From contig NZ_JACHNC010000001.1 in the NCBI RefSeq assembly GCF_014205215.1, forward strand, positions 7,622,501-7,686,500: a stretch of DNA of 64,000 bases. The letters are read 5' to 3'. Positions 7,693-18,300 of the stretch are shown here, piece by piece. The position numbers and the translations under genes were made by a program. The DNA is from Actinoplanes lobatus. Its GTDB lineage: Bacteria > Actinomycetota > Actinomycetes > Mycobacteriales > Micromonosporaceae. Below the pieces are notes generated by a model. That model did not search any database, was not told the origin of the DNA, and saw only the letters and a list, made by a program, of their open reading frames with translations. The first letter of the stretch is position 1; every line of letters starts with the position of its first letter.

Positions 7693-9291
7693 TTGACGTC
7701 CACCCCTGCGGACACCACACCGATGACACCGCCGAGGTTCAGCCACCGCGAGATCCTGGCGACCACGGCGGGCCTGGCCATCGCCATGCTGCTCGCCATG
7801 CTCGACAACATGATCGTGGCCCCGGCCCTGCCCACGATCCTGGGCGATCTCGGCGGTCTCAACCACCTGGCCTGGGTGACCACCGGCTACATCCTCGCCT
7901 CGACCGTCGCCACCCCGATCTGGGGCAAACTCGGTGACCTGCTCGGGCGCCGCATCACCTTCATCACGTCCATCGCGATCTTCCTGGCCGGCTCCGCGCT
8001 GTGCGGGATGTCGCAGAACATGGCCGAACTCGTCGGCTTCCGCGCCCTGCAGGGCCTCGGCGCCGGCGGCCTCATGGTCGGCGTCATGGCCGTGCTGGCC
8101 GAGATCGTGCCGCCCCGCGAGCGCGGCAAGTACCAGGGCGTGATGATGGCCGTCATGCCGGCCGCCATGATCGGCGGCCCGCTCGTCGGCGGCTTCATCA
8201 CCGACAACCTCAACTGGCGCTGGGCCTTCTACGTCAACCTGCCGCTCGGCGTGATCGCCCTGGCCGTCTGCTGGTTCACCCTGGCCAAGCTGCCCCGCGG
8301 CACCGGCAAGGCGCGCATCGACTGGACCGGCTCGGCCCTGCTCACCACCTGGATCACCGCGCTGGTGCTGATCACGAGCTGGGGCGGCACCGAGTACGAC
8401 TGGAGTTCGCCGCAGATCCTCGGCCTGACCGCGCTGACCGTGGCCGCGTTCATCGCGTTCGTGGTCGTCGAGCGCCGCGCCGCCGAACCGATCATGCCGC
8501 TGACGGTGTTCCGCAACCGCAACTTCACCCTCGCCGGCACGCTCAGCTTCATCGTCGGTTTCGCCATGTTCGGCGGCATGACGTTCCTGCCCCAGTTCCA
8601 GCAGTTCGTGCAGGGCGCGTCGGCCACCAACAGCGGACTGCTGCTCATGCCGATGATGGTCTCCATGATGGTGACGTCGCTCGCCGGCGGGCAACTGATC
8701 AGCAGGACCGGCCGCTACCGTGCCCTGCCGATCGTCGGCACCGTCCTCATGGCCGCCGGGCTCGCCCTGTTCGCCACCATGGGCACCGACACCAGCAAGA
8801 CGGTCACCGCCCTCTACATGGTCGTGCTCGGCCTCGGCATGGGCTGCCTCATGCAGACCACCATGCTCATCGCCCAGAACAGCGCGCCCCTGCGGGACAT
8901 CGGCGCGGCCACCGGAGCGGCCACCTTCCTGCGCAACATGGGCGGCTCCCTGGGCGTGTCCATCCTCGGCTCCATCTACGCCCACACCCTGACCGCGTCC
9001 ATCACCTCGAACGCCGGCCCGGCCGCGGCCGCGTCCGGGGGAGACTCGACCGCGCGGATGACCCCGGAACTGCTGCGCAGCCTGCCCGAGGCCGCCCGGC
9101 ACCTGTTTCAGCAGGCCGTCACCGACGGCGTCGGCGCCGTCTTCACCTGGGCCGCGATCGTGGCCGCCGCAGGACTTCTGGTCGCGCTGGCCATCCGGCA
9201 CGTCCCGCTGCGTGGCTTCGCCGCCGCCACGGAGCAGCCGCAGGACGCCGACGACACGCCCGCCGAGGCGACGGTCGCGGCTACGGCCTGA
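7693..9291 (+). CDS. DHA2-type (14-TM) MFS drug exporter
   Basis: About 532 residues. The TTG at 7693 was chosen because GAAGGAAGG lies about 8 bases upstream; an ATG 30 bases later is the alternative. The family signature LAMLDNMIVAPALPTI is in TM1, and the loop 2-3 motif reads GKLGDLLGRR. Fourteen hydrophobic segments can be followed, with motif C-like GGPLVGGFITDNLNWRW in TM5. Such proton antiporters export antiseptics, dyes or antibiotics. It is divergent from and presumably repressed by the TetR gene, and it ends at a strong hairpin terminator. Confidence 0.92.
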   Translation: MTSTPADTTPMTPPRFSHREILATTAGLAIAMLLAMLDNMIVAPALPTILGDLGGLNHLAWVTTGYILASTVATPIWGKLGDLLGRRITFITSIAIFLAGSALCGMSQNMAELVGFRALQGLGAGGLMVGVMAVLAEIVPPRERGKYQGVMMAVMPAAMIGGPLVGGFITDNLNWRWAFYVNLPLGVIALAVCWFTLAKLPRGTGKARIDWTGSALLTTWITALVLITSWGGTEYDWSSPQILGLTALTVAAFIAFVVVERRAAEPIMPLTVFRNRNFTLAGTLSFIVGFAMFGGMTFLPQFQQFVQGASATNSGLLLMPMMVSMMVTSLAGGQLISRTGRYRALPIVGTVLMAAGLALFATMGTDTSKTVTALYMVVLGLGMGCLMQTTMLIAQNSAPLRDIGAATGAATFLRNMGGSLGVSILGSIYAHTLTASITSNAGPAAAASGGDSTARMTPELLRSLPEAARHLFQQAVTDGVGAVFTWAAIVAAAGLLVALAIRHVPLRGFAAATEQPQDADDTPAEATVAATA

Positions 9292-9312
9292 CGGCCGCGG
9301 CTGACCCACGAC

Positions 9313-9362
9313 GAGGTGCCCCGGACCGGTCCATCGCGACCGGTCCGGGGCACCTCTGTTTC
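9313..9362 (+). terminator. Rho-independent-like terminator after the MFS gene
   Basis: A perfect 18-bp stem (GAGGTGCCCCGGACCGGT at 9313-9330 and its complement at 9339-9356) with an 8-base loop is followed by TGTTT. It sits 21 bases after the exporter stop. Confidence 0.85.
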
Positions 9363-9447
9363 AGCAAGCCGCCGGGCGGGCAGGTGCCGATCTCAGCATG
9401 TGTGGAAACGGCTCGCCTGACCCGTACCGGAAAGAATGGAGACGGCC

Positions 9448-10080
9448 GTGACCGACACTGCCGGCGCCGATCCGCCGGGTTTGTGGCCCGGGTCCGGTGT
9501 AGCGTGCGGCGGCGTGGAGCGGAGTTTCGGGGAGTTGCTGCGGGCATTGCGCGAAGCGGTGCGGGCGGGCCACGACATCACCGACATCGAGGACGACCTC
9601 GACCATCTCGCCGAGTTCGAGCCGGAGGCCAGCCGGGCGGAGGCGCTCGCCTACACCGGTGACGAGATGGGGCGGTTGTGGGGGCTCGGGAAGATCGGCG
9701 ACCCGCGGGATCTGGAGCTGTTCGTCGTGGCGCTCGATGATCCGGCGTTGCGGGCGACGGCCTTCGAAGGGCTCGGGCAGCAGCCGGATCGGGTACGGGT
9801 GGATGCGGTGGCGCGGCCCTACCTGCGGGATCCGGAGCCGCGGACCCGGGCGCGGGCGGCGGGTCTGGTGTCGTGGTGCCGGCAGCCGGGGGCGCTGGAC
9901 GTGCTCACGCCGTTGGCCGGGGACGAGGATCCGGGGGTGCGGCGGTCGCTCGGAATCTGTCTGGAGCGCCTCGGCGATGCGGCGGAGCCGCTGCTGCGGG
10001 TGCTGCTGGAGGACCCGGATCCGGGTGTACGCAGCAGTGCGTCGCTGGGGATGCGGCGGCTGCGGGCGGGTCGCCGGTAG
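9448..10080 (+). CDS. HEAT-repeat protein
   Basis: About 210 residues from the GTG at 9448 (GGAG six bases upstream); an ATG at 9436 is also in frame. After an N-terminal helical part there are repeated alpha-hairpins of HEAT type: RLWGLGKIGDPRDLELFVVAL, shown as LGKIGDPRDLELF; then ALDDPALRATAFEGLG; LRDPEPRTRARAAGLVSW; AGDEDPGVRRSLGICLERLG; and LEDPDPGVRSSASLGMRRL. The D-P-x-V-R turn is the clear signature. HEAT proteins act as binding scaffolds; no partner is indicated here. Confidence 0.8.
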   Translation: MTDTAGADPPGLWPGSGVACGGVERSFGELLRALREAVRAGHDITDIEDDLDHLAEFEPEASRAEALAYTGDEMGRLWGLGKIGDPRDLELFVVALDDPALRATAFEGLGQQPDRVRVDAVARPYLRDPEPRTRARAAGLVSWCRQPGALDVLTPLAGDEDPGVRRSLGICLERLGDAAEPLLRVLLEDPDPGVRSSASLGMRRLRAGRR

Positions 10081-10293
10081 GGTCACGGCGCGTTGCCGGG
10101 CGCAGTGTCCGTCCGGCCTGCCGCCGCGTACGAGCGGTGATCGTGGCGCGGGCGGCCGATCCGAGATCCCGGCGGCTGCTGGTCACCGCGGCCACCCCGC
10201 CGTATCACGAGCCCGTGCTGCTGCGTACACCCGGATGCGGGGCCGCCGACGCGGCGAGGGCCGGGGTCTTCCTCGCCCGGTAGTGTCGCCGGG

Positions 10294-10920
10294 GTGAGGA
10301 TCACGGGGATGATCGCCGACGAACGCCGCGGCCTGGCCGACCTGACCGACACGCTGACACCCGAACAGCTACGCGCGCCGAGTCTGTGTTCGGCGTGGAC
10401 GGTCAAGGAGGTGGTCGGGCATCTGGTCGCCGTGGTCGCCGCCGGGAACGGCGCCGCGTTGAAAACGCTGGTGCGCAGCGGGTTCAACGTGCACAAGGCG
10501 AACGCGCGGCTGGCCGCGACGACCGCCGCGCGCCCGGCCCGGGAACTCGCGGCGATCCTGCGCGCGCATGCGGAAAACCCGTTCCGGCCGCCGATCGTCG
10601 GCTACCCGGGGGCGCTCACCGATCTGCAGATCCACCAGCAGGACATCCGGCGGCCGCTGGGCCTGGCCGGTCAGTTGCGGCCGGAGCCGCTGCGGATCTC
10701 CCTCGACTTCCTGGTCGGTGGGCGGGCGGTCGGGTTCACGCCGCGGCGCCGCCCGGCGGGGCTGCGGTTCGAGAGCACCGACCTGGACTGGGCGTGGGGC
10801 GACGGGCCGGTCGTGCGCGGCCCGGCCGAAGCGGTGATGCTGGCACTGGCCGGGCGGCGGGCGGCGCTGCCGGACCTGGACGGTCCGGGGGTGGCCATGC
10901 TGGACCGCCGCCTGCCGTAG
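10294..10920 (+). CDS. Mycothiol-dependent maleylpyruvate isomerase-family protein (TIGR03083-like)
   Basis: A 208-residue protein starting with GTG. The DinB-like N-terminal bundle has LCSAWTVKEVVGHLVAVV (about residues 31-48), where the W-x-V-x-x-V-x-H-L pattern carries a metal-binding His, and LTDLQIHQQDIRRPLG (about 108-123) carries the H-x-x-D ligand pair. The C-terminal half has the SCP2-like segment LEFVGGRAVG-type strands (SLDFLVGGRAVGF). These proteins are common in mycothiol-producing actinobacteria; the substrate is unknown. The 213 bases before it show no convincing gene. Confidence 0.85.
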   Translation: MRITGMIADERRGLADLTDTLTPEQLRAPSLCSAWTVKEVVGHLVAVVAAGNGAALKTLVRSGFNVHKANARLAATTAARPARELAAILRAHAENPFRPPIVGYPGALTDLQIHQQDIRRPLGLAGQLRPEPLRISLDFLVGGRAVGFTPRRRPAGLRFESTDLDWAWGDGPVVRGPAEAVMLALAGRRAALPDLDGPGVAMLDRRLP

Positions 10921-10938
10921 GCCCCGCCGTCGCGGGGC
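10921..10938 (+). terminator. Hairpin after the DinB-like gene
   Basis: GCCCCGC and GCGGGGC form a perfect 7-bp stem with a 4-base loop, starting directly after the stop codon. There is no T-run, so termination is plausible but weakly supported. Confidence 0.5.
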
Positions 10939-10945
10939 GGCGGGT

Positions 10946-11156
10946 CGTCCACATGTGGACGGGCTTCGACCAAGTTCTATTTCGTAACGCGGTCGACATC
11001 TTGCCGAAAACCTTTTCGTAAGGCAGCGTGTGCCGCAGGCACATCGCATCACGGGGGCGGATGGGCCGGGATCGCCCATGGGCTCCGCACGCTCACGAAA
11101 CAGTGAACACCTGTGGGCGAGAACCCCGCTAATGCATCGAAGTTTATCGATAGCAG
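10946..11156 (+). promoter_or_regulatory. Regulatory region of the GH127 locus with three palindromes
   Basis: Three inverted repeats lie in the 246 bases ahead of the GH127 gene: CGTCCACATGTGGACG (10946-10961, perfect), CGAAAACCTTTTCG (11005-11018, 6-bp arms), and ATCGAAGTTTATCGAT close to the start codon (about 11135-11150). CGAAA-TTTCG-type palindromes are typical targets of LacI-type regulators of sugar-degradation genes in actinomycetes, so substrate-controlled repression is a reasonable inference. No regulator gene lies in the locus. Confidence 0.5.
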
Positions 11157-11166
11157 AGGTGTTCTC

Positions 11167-13587
11167 ATGCGTTTCAACCGTCGTACCGTACTGATCGCCT
11201 CGGCGGCCGGCGCCGCCGGCGCGATCCTGCCCGCGGGCACCGCCCACGCCGCCCGAGCCGACATCGGCGTCTCCGCGTACGGCTTCCCGCTCACCGCCGT
11301 CCGCCTCGGCGCCGGCCCATTCGCCGACAACACCGCCCGCACCCACACCTACCTGCGGTTCCTCAACGCCGACCGGCTACTGCACATGTTCCGGCTCACC
11401 GCCGGGCTCACCTCCACCGCCACCGCGTGCGGCGGCTGGGAGTCACCGTCCACCGAACTGCGCGGCCACTCCACCGGCCACGTGCTCACCGCCCTCGCCC
11501 AGGCCTACGCCAGCACCGGCGACACCACCCTGCAGGCCAAAGGCGACTACCTCGTCGCCCAGCTGGCGCTCTGCCAGCGGCCCAACGGCTACCTGTCGGC
11601 GTACCCGGAATCGTTCATCGACCGGGTCGAGACCGGCCAGCAGGTGTGGGCCCCCTACTACACCCTCCACAAGATCGTGCAAGGGCTGCTCGACTGGCAC
11701 CAGCTCACCGGCAACACCCAGGCCCTGACCCTCCTACAACACAAAGCCGCCTGGATCCAGGCCCGCAACAGCCGGCTCACCCTCGCCCAGCGACAGCAGA
11801 TGCTGCGCGTCGAATTCGGCGGCATCGGCGAGACCCTGTTCAACCTGTACCAGCTCAGCGACGACCCGGCCCACCTGACGACCGCCCAGTACTTCGACCA
11901 CGCCCAGATCCTCGACCCGCTCGCCACAGGCGTGGACGCGCTCGCCGGGTTCCACGCCAACGCCCAGATCCCCAAGGCGATCGCGGCGATCCGCGCGTTC
12001 CACGCCACCGGCGACAGCCGCTACCGCGACATCGCCGTCAACTTCTGGAACTTCGTGGTACGCCAGCACTCGTACACCATCGGCGGCAACTCCAACGGCG
12101 AGTACTTCCAGGCCCCGAACCGCATCGCCGCCGAACTGTCCGACTCGACCTGCGAATGCTGCAACACCTACAACATGCTGAAACTGACCCGGCAGCTGTT
12201 CTTCACCGACCCCGGCCGGGCCGCCGAGCTCATGGACTTCTACGAGAAGGCGCTCTACAACCATCTGCTCGGCGCACAGAACCCGAACTCGGCGAACGGC
12301 CACCACTGCTACTACGTGCCGCTGCGCGCCGGCGGGATCAAGACGTACAGCAACGACTACGACAACTTCACCTGCTGTCACGGCACCGGCATGGAGACCA
12401 ACACCAAGTTCGCCGACAGCATCTACTTCGTCAACAACACGATCCTGTACGTCAACCTGTTCATCTCGTCAACGTTGACGTGGCCCGGCCGTGGCATCAC
12501 CGTCCAGCAGGACACCACCTACCCGGAGAGTCTCACCACCCGGCTCACCGTCACCGGCTCCGGCGTGATCGACCTGCGCATCCGCATCCCCTCCTGGACC
12601 AGCGGCGCCCAGGTCCGCGTCAACGGCGTCCTCACCGGCACGCCCACCCCCGGCACCTACCTGTCGATCAACCGCACCTGGGCCGGCGGCGACGTCGTCG
12701 ACGTCACCTGCCCGATGGCGCTGACCCTGGAACCCACCCCGGACAACCCGTCGGTACGCGCGGTCAGGCACGGGCCGATCGTGCTCGCCGGACAGTTCGG
12801 CACCAGCAACCTCACCGCCCTGCCCACCCTGTCCGGCACCCCGCAGCCGACCGGCACACCCCTGGAGTACACGGCCGGATCGGTACTGCTGCGACCCTTC
12901 TACAAAACCCACGGCCAGCGCTACTCCGTCTACTGGAACGTCACCAGCACCACGCCGCGCGAGGCCCGCTACCCGTTCGACGAGGCCTCCGGCACCACCG
13001 TGGCCGACGCCACCGGCAACGGCTGGACCGGCAGCCTGGCCGGCGGCGTCACCCGTACCACCGGGCGCAGCGGCAACGCCGTGCTACTCAACGGCACCAA
13101 CGGTTACGTCAGCCTGCCCGCCGCCATCGTCGCCGGCGTCACCGCGTACACCATCGCCACCTGGGTCCGCATCGACACGGCCGCCACCTGGACCCGGGTC
13201 TTCGACTTCGGCACCGGCACCGGCGCCTACCTGTTCCTCACCCCGCGCAGCAGCGCCGGCACCGCCCGGTACGCCATCACCAGCACCGGCTCCGGCGGCG
13301 AACAGCGCATCAACGCGCCCGCCGCCCTGCCCACCGGCGCATGGACCCACGTCGCCGTCACCCACACCGGCAACCTCGGCATCCTCTACGTCAACGGCGC
13401 CGAAGTGGCCCGCAACAGCGCATTGACGCTACGGCCGTCCACGTTGCCGTCCACCACCCAGAACTGGATCGGCCGCTCCCAGTACACCGGCGACCCGTAC
13501 CTCACCGGGGCCGTCGACAGCTTCCGGATCCACAGCCGGGCGCTGACCGCGGCCGAGATCACCCAGCTGTACACCACCGGCCAGTGA
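11167..13587 (+). CDS. GH127-family beta-L-arabinofuranosidase-like protein with C-terminal LamG domain
   Basis: 806 residues from the ATG at 11167. The N terminus is a Tat signal (NRRTVLIASAAGAAGAILPA, cleavage near residue 29). The catalytic domain (about 35-600) shows the cysteine/glutamate set of GH127: E312 in GGNSNGEYF, E330 with C331/C332 in TCECCNTYNMLKLTR, and C403/C404 in NFTCCHGTGMETN. In HypBA1 a zinc-bound cysteine is the nucleophile. A C-terminal laminin-G-like module starts near YPFDEASGTTVAD. The enzyme should be exported folded and remove L-arabinofuranose or a related sugar from plant polymers. It heads the three-enzyme locus. Confidence 0.9.
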   Translation: MRFNRRTVLIASAAGAAGAILPAGTAHAARADIGVSAYGFPLTAVRLGAGPFADNTARTHTYLRFLNADRLLHMFRLTAGLTSTATACGGWESPSTELRGHSTGHVLTALAQAYASTGDTTLQAKGDYLVAQLALCQRPNGYLSAYPESFIDRVETGQQVWAPYYTLHKIVQGLLDWHQLTGNTQALTLLQHKAAWIQARNSRLTLAQRQQMLRVEFGGIGETLFNLYQLSDDPAHLTTAQYFDHAQILDPLATGVDALAGFHANAQIPKAIAAIRAFHATGDSRYRDIAVNFWNFVVRQHSYTIGGNSNGEYFQAPNRIAAELSDSTCECCNTYNMLKLTRQLFFTDPGRAAELMDFYEKALYNHLLGAQNPNSANGHHCYYVPLRAGGIKTYSNDYDNFTCCHGTGMETNTKFADSIYFVNNTILYVNLFISSTLTWPGRGITVQQDTTYPESLTTRLTVTGSGVIDLRIRIPSWTSGAQVRVNGVLTGTPTPGTYLSINRTWAGGDVVDVTCPMALTLEPTPDNPSVRAVRHGPIVLAGQFGTSNLTALPTLSGTPQPTGTPLEYTAGSVLLRPFYKTHGQRYSVYWNVTSTTPREARYPFDEASGTTVADATGNGWTGSLAGGVTRTTGRSGNAVLLNGTNGYVSLPAAIVAGVTAYTIATWVRIDTAATWTRVFDFGTGTGAYLFLTPRSSAGTARYAITSTGSGGEQRINAPAALPTGAWTHVAVTHTGNLGILYVNGAEVARNSALTLRPSTLPSTTQNWIGRSQYTGDPYLTGAVDSFRIHSRALTAAEITQLYTTGQ

Positions 13588-13757
13588 CCGCCCGCTGGGC
13601 GACCAGCCGATCCGTGTCGTCTCCACCGGCCCTCACCGCCATCCGCCGGCAACTCCAGGAGCTCTCCACCCTCGTTACCGGCGCCGTCCACCGTCTCCGC
13701 TGGAAGATCCAGCGGTTCTCCGCCCCCGCTGAAAGGTCATTTGAGAAAGGCAGTCGG

Positions 13758-15188
13758 ATGTCCAGAAGAAGATGGCCGGCCGCGGTGTGTGCGCTGGTCA
13801 CCGCAGCCGCGGCGACAGCCGTCGCCACCCCGGCACAGGCCGCCAACCCGATCATCACCAGCATCTACACCGCCGACCCGGCACCCCTGGTCGTCGGCAA
13901 CACCATGTACATCTACGCCGGCCGCGACGAGGCGGCCGCCGGCGGCACCAACTTCGTGATGCGCGAATGGCACGTGCTGTCGTCGACCGACGCCGCCACC
14001 TGGACCGACCAGGGCGCGAAGGCCAACATCGCCACCTTCGGCTGGGCGGGCGCCGACGCGTGGGCCGGCGAAGTGGAGCCCCGCAACGGCAAGTACTACT
14101 GGTACACGTCGATCAACGGCAACGGCGCCGGATGGATGAACATCGGCGTGGCCGTCGGCGACAGCCCGCTCGGACCGTTCACCGACGCCAAGGGCGGACC
14201 ACTGATCAGCGACAGCACCGCCAACTCGTCGGGCCTCAACATCGACCCGACCGTGTTCGTCGACGACGACGGGCAGGCCTACATGTACTGGGGCGGCTAC
14301 TGGGGGCCGCGTGCCGTCCGGCTGGCCAGCAACATGATCGACACGGTGGGGTCGGTGGTCACACCGACCGGGCTGACCAACTACTGGGAAGCGCCGTGGA
14401 TGTTCAAACGCAACGGCCTCTACTACATGATGTACGCCGCCAACGACACCGGTGGCTGCGTCACCAACTCGAACTACGCCTGCCAGCGGTACGCGACCGC
14501 GACCAACCCGATGGGACCGTGGACACACCGGGGCATCGTGCTCGGGCAGGTGTCGTCGACGACCAACCACGCCGGCATCGTCGAGTTCAACGGGCAGTGG
14601 TACATCGTCTACCACAACGCCAACGCACCCGGCGGCGGCAACTTCCGCAGGTCGGTGGCGGTCGACCGGCTGTACTTCAACGCTGACGGCACGATCCAGC
14701 AGGTCGTGCAGACGACCACCGGGCCGCCGCCCAACCCCGGCGGCGGGGGAGGCAGCGGCACCAACCTCGGGCCGTCCGCCACCGCGTCCACGTCGTACGT
14801 GTCGGCATGGGAGAACCTGTCGGCGATCAACAACGGCGGGACACCGGCCAACTCGCAGGACCGGTCGAACCTGGCCTACGGCAACTGGCCGCAGCAGGGC
14901 ACCCAGTGGATCGAGTACCAGTGGCCGACCGCCCAGTCGATCAACAAGAGTTCGGTGTACTGGTTCGACGACAACCAGGGCATCGACCTGCCCGCCTCAT
15001 GTGCACTGCAGTACTGGAACGGCAGTCAATATGTAGCCGTCACCGGCCAGTCGACATGTGGCGTCGCCGGCAATGTGGAGAACGTCATCACGTTCAATAC
15101 CGTCAACACGACAAGGTTGCGGCTGCAGATCACGTCACGTAGCGGCTACTCGACCGGCGTGCTCGAGTGGAAGGCGTTCCAGTCATGA
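13758..15188 (+). CDS. Secreted GH43-family glycosidase with discoidin (F5/8C) domain
   Basis: 476 residues from the ATG at 13758 (GAAAGG upstream). A Sec signal of about 29 residues ends ATPAQA. The five-bladed propeller domain has the GH43 acidic residues: Asp in TADPAPLVV, Asp in NIDPTVFVDDDG and Glu in WEAPWMFKR. A Gly/Pro linker (about residues 325-335) leads to a carbohydrate-binding discoidin domain (SYVSAWENLSAIN to the end). GH43 enzymes include arabinofuranosidases, arabinanases and xylosidases, which fits the GH127 neighbour. The stop overlaps an upstream in-frame ATG of the next gene. Confidence 0.9.
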   Translation: MSRRRWPAAVCALVTAAAATAVATPAQAANPIITSIYTADPAPLVVGNTMYIYAGRDEAAAGGTNFVMREWHVLSSTDAATWTDQGAKANIATFGWAGADAWAGEVEPRNGKYYWYTSINGNGAGWMNIGVAVGDSPLGPFTDAKGGPLISDSTANSSGLNIDPTVFVDDDGQAYMYWGGYWGPRAVRLASNMIDTVGSVVTPTGLTNYWEAPWMFKRNGLYYMMYAANDTGGCVTNSNYACQRYATATNPMGPWTHRGIVLGQVSSTTNHAGIVEFNGQWYIVYHNANAPGGGNFRRSVAVDRLYFNADGTIQQVVQTTTGPPPNPGGGGGSGTNLGPSATASTSYVSAWENLSAINNGGTPANSQDRSNLAYGNWPQQGTQWIEYQWPTAQSINKSSVYWFDDNQGIDLPASCALQYWNGSQYVAVTGQSTCGVAGNVENVITFNTVNTTRLRLQITSRSGYSTGVLEWKAFQS

Positions 15189-15355
15189 GCCGCCCCTTCC
15201 TGAGACGACGTGACCGGGCCGGGTCCGGCACGACCGGGGCGCGGCGAATGCAGTGGCGACAGTTCACGCGACGACAGGACTCCGCCGGATCCGGCACGAT
15301 CGGGCGGCGGTCGCCTCTGCGGCGGCACGAGCCCGCCCGCGCACGCGGGACCGGG
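15189..15355 (+). repeat. Imperfect direct repeat in the leader before the large glycosidase gene
   Basis: Two related blocks of about 40-45 bases (about 15204-15246 and 15271-15312) share GACGAC, then CCGG-TCCGGCACGA and a CGG-rich end. The stretch is open in the downstream frame, and an ATG at 15185 overlaps the GH43 stop, but translation from there would place 57 Arg-rich residues in front of a normal signal peptide. It is therefore treated as untranslated or as a coupling leader. Confidence 0.45.
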
Positions 15356-18300
15356 ATGCGTGCGGTCGTTCGCCGGCTCCGCGCGTACACCTCGATCCTG
15401 ATTTTGATCGTGGCGTCGCTGGCGGTGAGCCCGCGGCCGGCGCACGCGGCGCAACCCATCGGATATCCCACCTTCGGCAACGCCGGCTCGATCCCGGCGC
15501 CGCCGGTCAGCTACTCCACCGGCGACACCATGCGCGCCATCTACGACGCCGAGGCCTCCGGCACCGACTTCTGGATGGACCGGCTGCTGGCCCGCACCGG
15601 CAACGACCCGGCCGGCACCTGGCTGATGAGCCGCGGCCGCGCCGCGTTCATGTACACGCACAACCCGGCGGTGATCGGTTTCGGCGGCAACGCCGCCTAC
15701 TGGGACAACATCTCCAGCCAGAACGCCTACGCCATCACCGCGTCGACCGGCACGTTCACCGAACAGGTCGCCCAACGGCGGCAGACCCCCAGCCACTGGC
15801 GCAGCGTGCACACCAGCGGCAGCATCCGCCTGGAGGTCACCAAGTTCATCACCCACAACAACGTGCTGATCACCAACGTCGCCGTCGTCAACACCGGCAG
15901 CGCGTCGTCAACATTGACGCTGACCGCCACCTCGCCGTACGCGACCACCGTCAGCGGCAGCGAGCTCACCGGCACCCGCGCCGTCAAGAACAACCTGACG
16001 ACCCTGTACCCGCGGTTCTCCGGCGACGGCTTCACCGCCTCCGGCAGCAGCCTCACCCGGTCGATCACGGTCGGCGCCGGGCAGACCGTCACCGCCAAGG
16101 TGCAACTCGGCCTGGTCGCCACCGAGATCCCCGCCTCCCGCACCGAGTACGACGCCTACCGGGCCCGCAGCGCCGCCGACGCGTTCGCCACCCACGTACG
16201 CGACTACAACCGGTGGTGGGCCGACAACGTGCCCTACATCGACGTCCCGGACGCCGCGATCAAGAAGAACATCTACTACCGCTGGTGGCTGATGCGGTTC
16301 AACCACCTCGACGCCGACATCCCCGGCCAGGACTTCCAGTTCCCGCAGTCGATCGAGGGCGTCACCGGCTACAACAACGCGATCGCCCTCACCCAGCCAA
16401 TGCACATCGACGACCTGAAGTACCTGCGGAGCCCGGAGTACTCCTACGGCCCGTATCTGGCGGTCGGCCAGTACTCGGCCAACGGCCGGTTCGTCGACAA
16501 CCCGGGCGACCCGGAGAACTGGTCCAACTCGTACACCCAGTACATCGCCGAGGCCGCCTGGCGCGCCTACCAGATCCACGGCGGCCAGCCGGCCATGCTG
16601 ACCAACTTCGCCCGCTACGCCGAAGGCGACGCGAAAGGCCAGCTCGCCACCTACGACACCAACAACAACGGCGTCATCGAGTACGACTGGGGCGCGATGA
16701 CCGGCAACGACGCCGACGCCGTCTCGTTCCACTGGCGCGCCGGCAACCTGGACCGGGCCGAAACCGCCTACGTGTGGAGCGCCGCCAACGCCGCCCGCGA
16801 CGCCTACACACTGGCCGGCAACACGGCCAAGGCCACCGAGATGCAGACGCTCGCCGACCGCATCCGCAACGGTGTCATCAACACGTTGTGGAATCCATCT
16901 CGTCAACTCCTGGAACACAAGCACGTGTCGACGAATACACACGTGCCGTGGAAGGAAATCAACAACTACTACCCGTACGCGGTCGGATTGATGCCGAACA
17001 CCGCCCAGTACCGGGAGGCGCTGCGCCTGTTCGCCGACGCCGCCCAATACCCGATCTTCCCGTTCTACACCGCCAACCAGGTCGACAAGGCCGCGGCCGC
17101 GGCCGCCGGGAACCCGGGCAGCAACAACTTCTCCACCATCAACTCCACCGTGCAGTTCCGGCTCTACTCCCAGGTGCTGCGCAACTACCCCAACACGTGG
17201 ATGACCAGCGAGGACTACAAGAAACTCCTCTACTGGAACGCCTGGGCGCAGTACGTCGGCGGCGACACCAACTGGCCGGACGCCAACGAGTTCTGGGCCG
17301 ACTGGAACGGCAGCGCCATCACCTACCGGTCGTGGATCCACCACAACATCCTCGGCAGCAGCAACTGGACGATCATCGAGGACGTCGCCGGGCTCCGGCC
17401 GCGCAACGACACCCAGATCGAACTGTCCCCGATCAACATCGGCTGGAGCCACTTCGCGGTCAACAACCTGCGCTACCGCAACGCCAACCTGTCGATCGTC
17501 TGGGACGACCCGTCCGACGGCGTGACCCGCTACAACGGGGTGCCGCAGGGCTACTCCATCTACCTCGACGGCACCCGCGTCGCCACGCTCAACCAGCTGG
17601 CGCCGTTCACCTACAACCCGGCCACCGGCACGGTCACCACCACCGGCACGGTCGCGTTCAGCACCGCGTTCCCGGCCCTGCAAGCACCGCAGAACGTGGT
17701 GCAGAGCAGCAGCCGCATGGTCGACGTCTTCGCCAAGGCCGGTGTCGACCTGACCTCCACCCGCCCGAATCTAGCCAGCGGCGCGACCGTGGCCGCCTCC
17801 TACACCACCTCCGGCACGTCGGCCGGCGCCGCCGTCGACGGCCTGCCCACCAACTCACCACTGTGGGGCAGCTACGGCAGCACCAACGCCACCGACACCT
17901 ACGACATCACCTTCAGCGGCGAACGCACCGTCAGCGAAGCCTGGATCCACTTCCGCAACGACCGGGCCACCAACCGCTACCGGCCACCGACCGCCTACAA
18001 CGTCCAGTACTGGAACGGCACCGCCTGGGTGAACACCGCCGCACAGGCGAAAACCCCGGCCGCACCGCAGGCCAACCTGAACAAGGTCACCTTCACCGCG
18101 GTCAACACCACCAGGCTGCGCCTGCAATTCACCCAACCCTCCGGTACGCCGAAAACCGGCCTCACCGAAGTGAAGGTGTACGGGCAGGGCACCGTGCCGC
18201 CACCGAACCCCAACCTGGCAGCCTCGGCCACACCCAGCGCCTCCTACACCTCGGCGTGGGAGAGCGTCGCCGCCATCAACGACGGCGCCGAACCAGCGTC

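Noticed and set aside
7603..9309. 568-codon reverse-strand open frame
   Set aside because: It mirrors the MFS exporter gene; the Gly/His/Asp-rich composition has no recognisable domains.
10137..10283. Possible 48-codon gene (VIVARAADPRSRRLLVTAAT...)
   Set aside because: No ribosome site, no recognisable family, and ordinary high-GC openness explains it.
15908..17683. 591-codon reverse-strand open frame within the large glycosidase
   Set aside because: Shadow of the true gene; Val/Gly/Asp-rich low-information sequence.
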